This document shows positions 6,105 through 12,791 of a stretch of 12,791 nucleotides of DNA, piece after piece. This DNA comes from JBNAVY01 sp049700195. Its GTDB lineage: Bacteria; Bacillota; Thermoanaerobacteria; Thermoanaerobacterales; Thermoanaerobacteraceae. A program made the translations under genes and the position numbers. The stretch's first letter is position 1. Every line of letters begins with the position of its first letter. The stretch covers positions 1 through 12,791 of the forward strand of contig JBNAVY010000049.1 of NCBI GenBank assembly GCA_049700195.1, read 5' to 3'. A model generated the notes under the pieces. It was given only the letters and a program-made list of their open reading frames with translations, did no database searches and was not told where the DNA came from.

Positions 6105-7117
6105 ATAAAATCCCGTCCAACTGCATTTGCTATTATTTTTAAATCTTTACATAAAATTTCAAAATTTTCTGGTGTAAGAGATTGTGCTCCATCAGAAAGA
6201 GCATTTTTAGGATCAGGATGTACTTCTATAATCAGTCCATCAGCTCCTGCAGCTATTGATGCTTTAGCCATAGAAGGTACAAGTTTCCATAGACCTGTAC
6301 CATGACTTGGATCAACAATTACAGGTAAATGGCTTAATTTTTTTATAGCAGGTATAGCACTTAAATCAAGAGTATTTCTCGTATAAGTTTCAAATGTACG
6401 TATTCCTCTCTCACAAAGCATAACATTTTTATTACCTTCACTTAAAATATATTCTGCAGCATTTAGCCATTCTTCAATAGTAGCCGAAATCCCTCTTTTT
6501 AAAAGAACAGGTTTTTTTGCTTTCCCTATTTCTTTGAGCAATGAAAAATTTTGCATATTTCTAGCTCCAATTTGGAGTATGTCAGCGTATTTAGAAACTA
6601 ATTCAATACCATGAACATCCATTACTTCAGTTACTATCTTTAACCCAGTCATCTGTTTAGCTTCAAAAAGCATTTTTAACCCTTCCTCTTCAAGTCCTTG
6701 AAAAGAATAAGGTGATGTTCTAGGTTTAAATGCACCCCCTCTTAAAAATTGTGCTCCAGCATTTTTAACTGCAATTGCACTTTCAAAAAGCTGCTCTCTT
6801 GACTCGACTGCACAAGGGCCAGCCATAACTACTATATTTTTATCACCTATTTTTATATCATCAACCTGAATAATAGTAGGTTCAGGTTTAAAGGTCCTAC
6901 TAGCAAGTTTATACGATTCAACTATAGGTATAACTTTTTCAACTCCATCCATAATTTCTATAGGTTTATCCTGAAGCCTTTTTTTATCACCAATAACACC
7001 TATAACTATTCTTTCTTCACCTTTTGATATATGATAACCTAAATTAAGAGATGATAAAAGATCTGTTATCCCAAGAATTTGCTCTTCCGTAGCATTTACG
7101 TCCATTACAATTACCAT
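6101..7117 (-). CDS. aroF: 3-deoxy-7-phosphoheptulonate (DAHP) synthase, type I-beta with ferredoxin-like domain
   Basis: This enzyme condenses phosphoenolpyruvate and erythrose-4-phosphate to DAHP, the committed step of the shikimate pathway. The 338-residue protein matches the length and layout of the Thermotoga maritima enzyme. An N-terminal ferredoxin-like regulatory domain (about 1-68) precedes the TIM barrel (about 80-335). The four metal ligands appear at the same positions: C102 in AGPCAVES, H272 in DPSHGTG, E298 in IIEVH and D309 in LSDGAQ. KPRTSPYSFQG (131-141) is the phosphate-binding loop. In T. maritima the extra domain binds tyrosine and phenylalanine for feedback inhibition, so similar control is likely here. 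There is no fused chorismate mutase, unlike the Bacillus AroA(G) type. A GGAGG at 7125-7129 lies 7 nt before the ATG and 15 nt separate it from pheA. Confidence 0.95.
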   Translation of the reverse strand: MVIVMDVNATEEQILGITDLLSSLNLGYHISKGEERIVIGVIGDKKRLQDKPIEIMDGVEKVIPIVESYKLASRTFKPEPTIIQVDDIKIGDKNIVVMAGPCAVESREQLFESAIAVKNAGAQFLRGGAFKPRTSPYSFQGLEEEGLKMLFEAKQMTGLKIVTEVMDVHGIELVSKYADILQIGARNMQNFSLLKEIGKAKKPVLLKRGISATIEEWLNAAEYILSEGNKNVMLCERGIRTFETYTRNTLDLSAIPAIKKLSHLPVIVDPSHGTGLWKLVPSMAKASIAAGADGLIIEVHPDPKNALSDGAQSLTPENFEILCKDLKIIANAVGRDFI

Positions 7118-7132
7118 TATTATTCCTCCATT

Positions 7133-7966
7133 CTACCATTCTACAAAAAATATAGGGTATGAACCTAATACTTTTAAAAACTCCGTTCTACTCTTTAATT
7201 CTTCTATAGCACTTTTTATAACTGGTTCTTCCTTATGTCCCTCAATATCTATCCAAAAAACATATTCCCCTAGTTTCTTTCTTGAAGGTCTTGATTCTAT
7301 TTTAGTCATATTAACTTTTTTTTGGGCTAAAACACCTAGTGCTTCGTATAAACTACCAGGTCTATTTGAAACCGAAAAAGCAATTGATGTTTTATCTTTT
7401 CCTGTTAAAGCAGAATCTTCATGTGATATAATTAAAAATCTAGTATAATTCTCAATATTATCTTGTATATCTCTTTCTAATATAGTCATTCCATATAATA
7501 TAGCAGCTCTTTCGGGCCCTATTGCTACCATTCCCCTATTTGATTTAACATTTATAATTGCTTGAGAAGTACTCTCTGTTGTTTTAACTTTAGCTTTTGG
7601 AAAATTTTTAAATATATATTCTCTGCATTGAGAAATAGCTTGCTGATGAGATAGTATACAATATACATCTTTAAAATCAATTTTACTGCTCGATATTAAG
7701 CAATGCCTTATTTTAATTACAATTTCACCCTTTATCATAATTCTATTATTATTATTAATTAACATATCTGTAGCTATATTTACAGAACCTTCTATTGAAT
7801 TTTCAATAGGTATAATAACTTCATCACAAATATTATTATTTATTGCTTCTATTACATCGGGTATGGTGCTAAATTCCATTAAATCATAATTTTGTTCATT
7901 TTTTATATATGCCCTAAGAGCTTCTTCAGAAAAAGTGCCTTCAGGGCCTAAATAGCCAAATTTCAT
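7133..7966 (-). CDS. pheA: Prephenate dehydratase with ACT domain
   Basis: This enzyme dehydrates and decarboxylates prephenate to phenylpyruvate, the phenylalanine branch. The 277-residue monofunctional form comprises a catalytic periplasmic-binding-like domain (about 1-180) and an ACT domain (about 192-270). Catalytic-domain signatures are LGPEGTFSEEA (6-16), PIENSIEGSV (53-62) and the conserved TRF (175-177), whose threonine is essential in the family. The ACT domain carries NRPGSLYEAL (201-210) and ESRP (224-227), the phenylalanine-binding motifs, so allosteric inhibition by phenylalanine is expected. There is no chorismate mutase domain. This is the first gene of the aromatic unit. The ATG at 7966 has GGGGGTG (7972-7978) upstream and a good promoter at 7997-8025. 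Confidence 0.96.
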   Translation of the reverse strand: MKFGYLGPEGTFSEEALRAYIKNEQNYDLMEFSTIPDVIEAINNNICDEVIIPIENSIEGSVNIATDMLINNNNRIMIKGEIVIKIRHCLISSSKIDFKDVYCILSHQQAISQCREYIFKNFPKAKVKTTESTSQAIINVKSNRGMVAIGPERAAILYGMTILERDIQDNIENYTRFLIISHEDSALTGKDKTSIAFSVSNRPGSLYEALGVLAQKKVNMTKIESRPSRKKLGEYVFWIDIEGHKEEPVIKSAIEELKSRTEFLKVLGSYPIFFVEW

Positions 7967-7996
7967 GAGACACCCCCTTAATAATATATTGCTGAT

Positions 7997-8025
7997 ATTT
8001 TAATACTTTGCATAATTAAAGTCAA
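7997..8025 (-). promoter_or_regulatory. Sigma-A-type promoter of the pheA-aroF-tyrA-aroA-regulator-kinase unit
   Basis: On the minus strand there is TTGACT (8025-8020, 5 of 6 consensus bases), a 17-nt spacer, and TAAAAT (8002-7997, 5 of 6). Transcription would begin near 7990, leaving a leader of only about 24 nt. That is too short for an attenuator, T-box or riboswitch, so end-product control is probably enzymatic (ACT and ferredoxin-like domains) or by a repressor. No obvious operator palindrome overlaps it. Confidence 0.8.
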
Positions 8026-8050
8026 GTAAAATTTTCATAAAACCTAAAAA

Positions 8051-8083
8051 AGAATAATAAGCGGCATATTATAGCCGCTTATT
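8051..8083 (-). terminator. Intrinsic terminator of the sdaAB-sdaAA-pepF-aroB unit
   Basis: AATAAGCGGC (8056-8065) and GCCGCTTATT (8074-8083) form a perfect 10-bp stem with an 8-nt loop. On the minus strand the hairpin is followed by an ATTCTTTTTT tract reaching about 8045. The aroB stop codon (8081-8079) lies inside the ascending arm. The hairpin separates this unit from the pheA promoter 26 nt further on. Confidence 0.9.
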
Positions 8084-9149
8084 TTAAAATTTTAATTATA
8101 TCTTTTTCTTTTATATTAAGAATTTTTACTTTACCCAAATCAACTGGTAACACAAAATTTATTTTACCTTCTGTGCTTTTTTTATCTAGTTTTATCACAT
8201 CTATAATATCTTTTTTATCTAAATTTTCATAATCAACAGGAAGACCTGCTCTTTTAATTAAATTAAAAATTCTATCAAAATAATCATTATTTATATATCC
8301 TAAACTTAAGGCTAATTTCGATGCATAAATCATACCTATTGCTACAGCTTCACCATGTATATATTTTTCGTATCCAGTCAAAGCTTCAATGGCATGCCCT
8401 ATAGTATGACCAAAATTTAATATGGCTCTTAAATTTTGCTCTTTCTCATCTATTGAAACAATTTTAGCTTTAATTTCGCAAGATTGTCTTATTATATAGG
8501 TTAAATATTCATTTTCTAAATTTAATATATTTTTTAGATTGTCATCAATATAAGAAAGCAGATCAAAATCCCAGATAACTCCATATTTAATTATCTCAGC
8601 TAATCCGCCAAGGATTTCTTTTCTACTTAAAGTATTTAAAACAGATGTATCAATATATACCATCTCAGGTTGATAAAAAGCCCCGACTATATTTTTACCT
8701 TTTTTTAAATTTACTGCAACTTTTCCTCCTACACTACTATCAACCTGAGCTAATAATGTAGTAGGAATCTGTATAAAACTAATCCCCCTCATATATGTTG
8801 CAGCTATAAAACCAGCTATATCTCCTACAACTCCTCCTCCTAGTGCAATAATAGAACTATCTCTTAAAAGTCCACTATCATATGCACTTTCTAAAAGCAT
8901 TTCAGCTGTTTTTATATTTTTACTCATCTCGCCAGCAGGAATGATTTTAAACGTTACATCTATTCCATTATTTATTAAACTTTTTTTTATTTTTTCAAAA
9001 TATAAAGCATAAACATTAGAATCAGTAATTACGAATGTTTTCCTGCTCTTTAAATGTTTTTTTATCAAATTGCCAACTTCGTCTAATCCTTCATAATCAA
9101 GATAAATGGGATATGACCTTTCTTTTAAATCAACAATAACCGAATCCAT
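8079..9149 (-). CDS. aroB: 3-dehydroquinate synthase
   Basis: The second shikimate-pathway enzyme: it converts DAHP to 3-dehydroquinate using NAD+ and a divalent metal. The 356-residue protein has the family's usual length. The nucleotide-binding region has GGGVVGD (104-110), followed by FIQIPTTLLAQVDSSVGGK with its conserved phosphate-binding residues. The metal ligands are E185 (LAEIIKYG), H248 (NFGHTIGH) and H265 (HGEAVAIGM). The frame opens one codon earlier with TTG at 9152, but the ATG at 9149 is preferred because GAGGTG (9155-9160) lies 5 nt upstream of it and only 2 nt from the TTG. The pepF stop is 4 nt upstream and its TGA is built into the ribosome binding site. The gene is away from the other aromatic genes, as last member of the serine dehydratase - peptidase unit. 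Confidence 0.96.
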   Translation of the reverse strand: MDSVIVDLKERSYPIYLDYEGLDEVGNLIKKHLKSRKTFVITDSNVYALYFEKIKKSLINNGIDVTFKIIPAGEMSKNIKTAEMLLESAYDSGLLRDSSIIALGGGVVGDIAGFIAATYMRGISFIQIPTTLLAQVDSSVGGKVAVNLKKGKNIVGAFYQPEMVYIDTSVLNTLSRKEILGGLAEIIKYGVIWDFDLLSYIDDNLKNILNLENEYLTYIIRQSCEIKAKIVSIDEKEQNLRAILNFGHTIGHAIEALTGYEKYIHGEAVAIGMIYASKLALSLGYINNDYFDRIFNLIKRAGLPVDYENLDKKDIIDVIKLDKKSTEGKINFVLPVDLGKVKILNIKEKDIIKILK

Positions 9150-9153
9150 CAAC

Positions 9154-10941
9154 TCACCTCATAAGGTTTTCAAATTCGTTTAATAAATTTTCAAAAACAT
9201 CTAATGCATCATTAATAGGTTTTGGAGTCGTAAGATCAACACCAGCTTTTTTTAAAAGATTAAGAGGGTAATCTGAGCTTCCACCTTTTAAAAATTCTTT
9301 ATATCTTTCTACTGCACTACTACCTTCATTTAAGATCATTTTTGATATAGCTATTGCTGCTGAAAAGCCTGTAGCATATTTATAAACATAAAAATTTCCA
9401 TAAAAATGTGGAATTCTAGCCCATTCAAAGCTTATTCCTTCATCTATAAATAAATCATCGCCATAATAGAATTTATTCAGATCAAAATATTTGTTTGATA
9501 ATACCTCTGGTGTAAGAGATTCCCCTTTTTCTACCATTTCATGCATGAATTTTTCGAATTCTGCAAACATAACTTGTCTATATACAGTTCCCCTGAATTC
9601 TTCAAAATAATGATTTAAAAGATATAATTTTTCACTTGTATCTTTAGAATTTTTAAGCATATAATCTATCAATAAAGCTTCATTGTTTGTTGAAGCTACT
9701 TCTGCAACAAAAATTTTATATCCAGAATAAATATATGGCTGTGCAAAATTAGAGTAATAAGTATGTAATGAATGCCCCATTTCGTGAGCAATAGTAAACA
9801 CATTATTTATATTGCCTTGAAAGTTCAATAAAACAAAAGGATGTGTCCCATAAGCACCCCATGAATAAGCTCCAGAAGTCTTACCTCTATTTTCATATAC
9901 ATCTATCCATCTTGAATTAAAACCTTCTTTTAATATATTTATATATTCCTCTCCTAAAGGTTCTAACCCTTTAATAATTATTTCCTTAGCTTCTTCATAT
10001 GTAAACTGTTTTTCGTAATCTTTAATAAGAGGAACATACAAATCATACATATGAAGTTCATTTAAACCTAATAGTTTCTTTCTAAGTCTTACATATCTAT
10101 GTAAAAGCCCAATTCTTTTATGAATAGTATCAATCAAATTAGTATAAACTTCTTTAGTTACATTATCATCAAAAAGAGATGCCTCTAATGAAGAGGGATA
10201 TCCTCTTAATTTTGAATAAAAAACATCTTTTTTCACATTTGCAGATATAATAGCAGAAAATGTATTTATAAGACTTTTATATGTATTATACATACTATTA
10301 AATGCATTTTCCCTTACATCTCTGTTTTTAGATTCCATAAATTTTATAAAATTACCATGGGTTAATTCAATATTTTCTCCATCTTCATCTTTGATAATAG
10401 GAAATTTTATATCTGCATTATTTAACATTGTATAAATATTGTCAAATGATTCTCCGATTATCTGTGATTCTGCTAATATTTTTTCCTCATTTTCTTTTAA
10501 TATATAAGGTTTATATCTTATTAGATTATCAATATACTGTTTATAAAGTTTTAAACCATCATATTCTAATACCATCTTTCTTAGTTCATTTGTATCTATG
10601 GATAATATTTCAGGAGTAATAAAAGATGATAAACTCATAACTTTAATATATAAATTCATTGCTTTATCAGATAGTGCCTGATATTTTTGATTAGAATTAT
10701 CTTCATCTCTTCTCATTCGTGCATATGCATATAATTTACCGACAGTTTCCCCAATTTGATCTTTTAATTTAAGTACTTCTGCTAAAACTTCTTTCGATTT
10801 GATTTTATTTTTGTATGAAGTCAGCTTATTTATTAACTCATCTACTTTATTAAAATCCTTATACCATAAATCCTCATTTTGATAAATATCTTCTAATCTC
10901 CATTTAAACCTTTCATCAATTTCACTTCGATTTTTTAACAT
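9154..10941 (-). CDS. pepF: Oligoendopeptidase F (M3B zinc metallopeptidase)
   Basis: A cytoplasmic zinc peptidase that cleaves short oligopeptides, of 595 residues and close to the usual length of about 600. The catalytic HEMGH motif is at 386-390 (zinc ligands H386 and H390, base E387). The third ligand is E414 in FVAEVASTNNEALL, 28 residues after the first histidine, the standard M3 spacing. The SWGAYGTHPFVLLNF segment just before and SGYKIFVAEV after are typical of PepF. The open frame starts with TTG at 10977 and overlaps sdaAA. The ATG at 10941 is chosen because GGGAGGT (10953-10959) precedes it and because PepF proteins usually start shortly before R-[SK]-E-I-x-x-[RK]-[FY]-K-W-x-L-E-D-[IL]-Y, as here. 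The 11-nt spacing is rather long. It lies 25 nt after sdaAA. Confidence 0.95.
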   Translation of the reverse strand: MLKNRSEIDERFKWRLEDIYQNEDLWYKDFNKVDELINKLTSYKNKIKSKEVLAEVLKLKDQIGETVGKLYAYARMRRDEDNSNQKYQALSDKAMNLYIKVMSLSSFITPEILSIDTNELRKMVLEYDGLKLYKQYIDNLIRYKPYILKENEEKILAESQIIGESFDNIYTMLNNADIKFPIIKDEDGENIELTHGNFIKFMESKNRDVRENAFNSMYNTYKSLINTFSAIISANVKKDVFYSKLRGYPSSLEASLFDDNVTKEVYTNLIDTIHKRIGLLHRYVRLRKKLLGLNELHMYDLYVPLIKDYEKQFTYEEAKEIIIKGLEPLGEEYINILKEGFNSRWIDVYENRGKTSGAYSWGAYGTHPFVLLNFQGNINNVFTIAHEMGHSLHTYYSNFAQPYIYSGYKIFVAEVASTNNEALLIDYMLKNSKDTSEKLYLLNHYFEEFRGTVYRQVMFAEFEKFMHEMVEKGESLTPEVLSNKYFDLNKFYYGDDLFIDEGISFEWARIPHFYGNFYVYKYATGFSAAIAISKMILNEGSSAVERYKEFLKGGSSDYPLNLLKKAGVDLTTPKPINDALDVFENLLNEFENLMR

Positions 10942-10966
10942 CGCTATATTTGACCTCCCAAATTTA

Positions 10967-11845
10967 TTATTTGCCAAAAATCTTATCTTTTAATTTTATG
11001 CCAGTAGGTGTCTTTGCCAGACCTCCTTCTGCAGTTTCTCTTAAAGCGCAAGGTATTGATCTGCCTACTCTATACATTGCATCAACAACTTCATCAAAGG
11101 GTATAATACTTTCCATACCCGCAAGCGCTAAATCTGCACAAATAATTGCATTAGCCGTACCAATGGCATTTCTTTTTCCACAGGGAACTTCTACCAGCCC
11201 AGCGACTGGATCACATACCAATCCTAAAAGATTCATTATTGCAAAAGAAGCTGCATTAAAACATTCCGTTGCAGTACCTCCTATAAGTTCTACTAAAGCA
11301 GCTGCTGCCATTGCTGATGCTGATCCTACTTCTGCTTGACAACCTCCTTCTGCTCCTGCTAAAGTTGCATTTTTAGCTATAATAACACCTATCCCGGAAG
11401 CAGTAAAAAGAGCTTTTGTCATATCTGTATTACTTTTACCAAATTTGCGGCCAATAGTTATTAAAGCACCTGGAATTACACCACTAGAACCTGCTGTAGG
11501 TGCCGCTACAATTTTACCCATTGATGCATTTACCTCTGTAACTGCAAGAGCAGAAGCAACAGCTTTAGCTATAGTTTCTCCAGATAAAGTATTACCAATA
11601 GTAACCCTTTCATATAGTTTTTTTGCGTCTCCTCGCGAAAGTCCACTAACAGATACTATATCTTCATTTAATCCTTTTTCAATAGATTCCCTCATTACTA
11701 ATAAATTTCTTTCCATTTTTTTAAATATTTCTTCAGTAGGTACACCTGTACGCTCATTCTCTTCTAAAATTACAATTTGAGATATTGGTAAATTATATTT
11801 TTTTGTAAGTTCTAATAATTCATTTCCATGATTATATTGATACAT
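10967..11845 (-). CDS. sdaAA: L-serine dehydratase, iron-sulfur-dependent, alpha subunit
   Basis: The catalytic subunit of the two-subunit [4Fe-4S] L-serine deaminase, which converts L-serine to pyruvate and ammonia. The 292-residue protein has the conserved cysteines expected for cluster binding and catalysis: C169 (AEGGCQAEVGSA), C195 (ATECFNAAS), C211 (GLVCDPVAG) and C222 (EVPCGKRNA). It also has AAPTAGSSGVIPG (114-126) for substrate contacts. The frame extends 4 codons further to a GTG at 11857, but that codon overlaps the Shine-Dalgarno GGAGG (11851-11855). The ATG at 11845, 5 nt downstream of it, is the real start. sdaAB ends 11 nt upstream, so the two subunits are made together. The oxygen-sensitive cluster fits an anaerobe. 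Confidence 0.96.
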   Translation of the reverse strand: MYQYNHGNELLELTKKYNLPISQIVILEENERTGVPTEEIFKKMERNLLVMRESIEKGLNEDIVSVSGLSRGDAKKLYERVTIGNTLSGETIAKAVASALAVTEVNASMGKIVAAPTAGSSGVIPGALITIGRKFGKSNTDMTKALFTASGIGVIIAKNATLAGAEGGCQAEVGSASAMAAAALVELIGGTATECFNAASFAIMNLLGLVCDPVAGLVEVPCGKRNAIGTANAIICADLALAGMESIIPFDEVVDAMYRVGRSIPCALRETAEGGLAKTPTGIKLKDKIFGK

Positions 11846-11856
11846 ATTTACCTCCA

Positions 11857-12525
11857 CTAAATAGTATTTATTATAATAGCTTTATTAATACCTTGTATAT
11901 TTTGAATCTCTAATTTTGCTTGTTCTGGTATACTTTGATCTGATTCTATTATCATTATTGCATCATCACCTTTAGAATGTCTATATACCCTCATATAAGC
12001 AATATTTATTTGATTATTTGCAAAAACTTTTGTAACACTAGCAATTATACCAGGTTTATCAATATGGTTTGTAATAAGTGTTTCATATTCCCCTGTTAAT
12101 TCTACAGAAATCCCATTTATCTCTTTTAAAACAACATTTCCGCCACCTATTGAACATCCCACAATATTATTTATCTCACCTTTATCATTTTTAATAATCA
12201 TTCTGACTGTATTAGGATGTGGAGCTTCCTGATCGCTTTCAATAAAACTAAAATCTACACCCATTGATTTTGCTATTTCAAAAGAGTTGGGGAGCCTTTC
12301 ATCGTCAGGTTCTAACCCTAAAATCCCTGCTAAAAGTGCCTTATCTGTTCCATGGCCTTTATAAGTATGTGCAAAAGACTCATATAAAATAAATTCTACA
12401 GAAATAATTTTACCATCTACTATTTTTTTAGCAATTTTACCAATTCGTGCAGCGCCTGCAGTATGAGAACTACTAGGTCCAATCATAATTGGCCCTAAAA
12501 TATCAAAAACACTATAATTTCTCAT
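11857..12525 (-). CDS. sdaAB: L-serine dehydratase, iron-sulfur-dependent, beta subunit
   Basis: The 222-residue partner of the alpha subunit. The N-terminal domain has ILGPIMIGPSSSHTAGA (9-25), the family signature, and the C-terminal ACT domain (about 147-222) begins with the segment YETLITNHIDKPGIIASVTKVF. In clostridial-type enzymes the ACT domain contributes to serine sensing and subunit contact. The frame continues upstream to a TTG at 12561, with another ATG at 12552 lacking a ribosome binding site. The ATG at 12525 is chosen because AAAGGGGA (12531-12538) lies 5 nt upstream and the protein then has the family's normal N-terminus. It is the first gene of the sdaAB-sdaAA-pepF-aroB unit, with a promoter about 40 bases upstream. 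Confidence 0.95.
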   Translation of the reverse strand: MRNYSVFDILGPIMIGPSSSHTAGAARIGKIAKKIVDGKIISVEFILYESFAHTYKGHGTDKALLAGILGLEPDDERLPNSFEIAKSMGVDFSFIESDQEAPHPNTVRMIIKNDKGEINNIVGCSIGGGNVVLKEINGISVELTGEYETLITNHIDKPGIIASVTKVFANNQINIAYMRVYRHSKGDDAIMIIESDQSIPEQAKLEIQNIQGINKAIIINTI

Positions 12526-12565
12526 AAATATCCCCTTTATAAAATTTTTCATTTTACTCAAATTT

Positions 12566-12594
12566 ATTTTATCCTTAAAATCTCATAAAAGCAA
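12566..12594 (-). promoter_or_regulatory. Sigma-A-type promoter of the sdaAB-sdaAA-pepF-aroB unit
   Basis: On the minus strand there is TTGCTT (12594-12589, 4 of 6 consensus bases), a 17-nt spacer, and TAAAAT (12571-12566, 5 of 6). Transcription would start near 12559, giving a leader of about 35 nt with no visible riboswitch or T-box. Confidence 0.65.
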
Positions 12595-12677
12595 TAGAAA
12601 AAGTATATAATTAAAGTTTAATATTTTGCACTTATAAAACAATTATACATTATTTTATTTCTTATATTAGCCATTAC

Positions 12678-12710
12678 CATATATATAATTTTGTATAATC
12701 TATATATATG
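12678..12710. repeat. AT-only inverted repeat followed by a T-run
   Basis: CATATATATA (12678-12687) and TATATATATG (12701-12710) are perfect 10-bp inverted arms around a 13-nt centre. On the plus strand nine Ts follow at about 12713-12721. There is no gene on the plus strand that it could terminate. On the minus strand it presents as an A-tract followed by an AT palindrome about 85 bp upstream of the sdaAB promoter. Its function is unknown and it may be AT-rich spacer. Confidence 0.35.
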
Positions 12711-12736
12711 AATTTTTTTTTATCCGTATATAATTG

Positions 12737-12758
12737 AAAAATTCCCCACTTATGGGAA
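12737..12758 (-). terminator. Weak candidate terminator of a gene beyond the right edge
   Basis: On the minus strand TTCCC (12758-12754), a 7-nt loop, and GGGAA (12746-12742) are followed by TTTTT (12741-12737). The stem is only 5 bp, so the call is tentative. It would fit the end of a minus-strand gene outside the window, insulating it from sdaAB. Confidence 0.3.
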
Positions 12759-12775
12759 AGATTTTTCCCCACCTA
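12742..12775. repeat. Direct repeat TTCCCCACYTA, two copies
   Basis: TTCCCCACTTA (12742-12752) and TTCCCCACCTA (12765-12775) repeat with a 23-bp offset, roughly two helical turns, and an inverted GGGAAA (12754-12759) lies between them. These GC-rich blocks stand out in very AT-rich spacer. A protein-binding site is possible, about 150-180 bp upstream of the sdaAB promoter. Confidence 0.4.
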
Positions 12776-12791
12776 AGGCAAAAAATTAATC

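Larger units (their letters stand above)
12595..12791. other. AT-rich intergenic region without a gene
   Basis: I see no open frame with a ribosome binding site and no structured RNA on either strand between the sdaAB promoter and the window edge. The only features are the AT inverted repeat at 12678-12710 and the GC-rich repeat and weak hairpin at 12737-12775. Confidence 0.6.

Noticed and set aside
5748..6305. Plus-strand frames at 5748-5975 and 6093-6305
   Set aside because: They are antisense shadows of tyrA and aroF, with no ribosome binding site and no recognisable protein features.
7967..8055. Possible attenuator or T-box ahead of pheA
   Set aside because: The promoter at 7997-8025 leaves only about 24 nt of leader, with no TGGN-ACC motif and no leader peptide rich in Phe or Tyr codons.
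10428..10619. 63-codon plus-strand frame
   Set aside because: It is antisense to the helical N-terminal part of pepF and has no independent support.
10950..11780. Plus-strand open frames at 10950-11339 and 11445-11780
   Set aside because: Both are antisense to sdaAA, which has all its conserved cysteines. They arise from its Ala/Gly-rich codons.
12526..12660. Possible serine- or glycine-responsive leader ahead of sdaAB
   Set aside because: The predicted leader is about 35 nt, AT-rich, and shows no aptamer-like conserved blocks.

Overview
This window looks like the chromosome of a low-GC, Gram-positive, probably anaerobic and spore-forming bacterium of the class Clostridia. The evidence is the strongly AT-rich DNA, the AGGAGG-type ribosome binding sites, a SleB-type cortex/wall hydrolase under a cyclic di-AMP riboswitch, a two-subunit iron-sulfur L-serine dehydratase, and a PepF oligopeptidase. 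I cannot name the genus. All genes are ordinary chromosomal ones. I see no mobile element, CRISPR array, tRNA or rRNA.

Layout. At the left, a GDT1-family cation transporter gene (52-612, +) converges on a LysM-SleB hydrolase gene (667-1482, -), with a perfect 32-bp palindromic terminator between them. The hydrolase has its own promoter (1612-1640) and a c-di-AMP riboswitch (about 1496-1598) whose closing stem abuts the Shine-Dalgarno sequence. Between this promoter and the next gene lies a short decayed fragment (1667-1747, -). It resembles the C-terminal zinc-ribbon tail of adenosylcobalamin-dependent ribonucleotide reductase.

The middle is one tightly packed minus-strand unit, pheA - aroF - tyrA - aroA - response regulator - histidine kinase (7966 down to 1895). 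It is read from a good sigma-A-type promoter at 7997-8025. Its enzymes are prephenate dehydratase, a DAHP synthase with a ferredoxin-like regulatory domain, prephenate dehydrogenase and EPSP synthase, so it covers the first step, the EPSP step and the two prephenate branches of aromatic amino acid synthesis. No chorismate mutase is present. The OmpR-type two-component system begins 5 nt after aroA and so is probably at least partly co-transcribed with the aromatic genes.

The right part is a second minus-strand unit, sdaAB - sdaAA - pepF - aroB (12525 down to 8079), with its own promoter (12566-12594). It ends in a hairpin terminator whose stem contains the aroB stop codon. It joins peptide breakdown and serine deamination to pyruvate with the second shikimate-pathway enzyme. 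The last roughly 200 bases hold no gene, only AT-rich inverted repeats, a duplicated TTCCCCACYTA element and a possible terminator for a gene beyond the window.

Several start codons were placed by ribosome binding sites inside longer open frames: aroA at 5248, aroB at 9149, pepF at 10941, sdaAA at 11845 and sdaAB at 12525. I found no clearly new biological system. The most interesting items are the riboswitch with almost no expression platform, the ribonucleotide-reductase relic beside it, and the two-component system at the tail of the aromatic operon.
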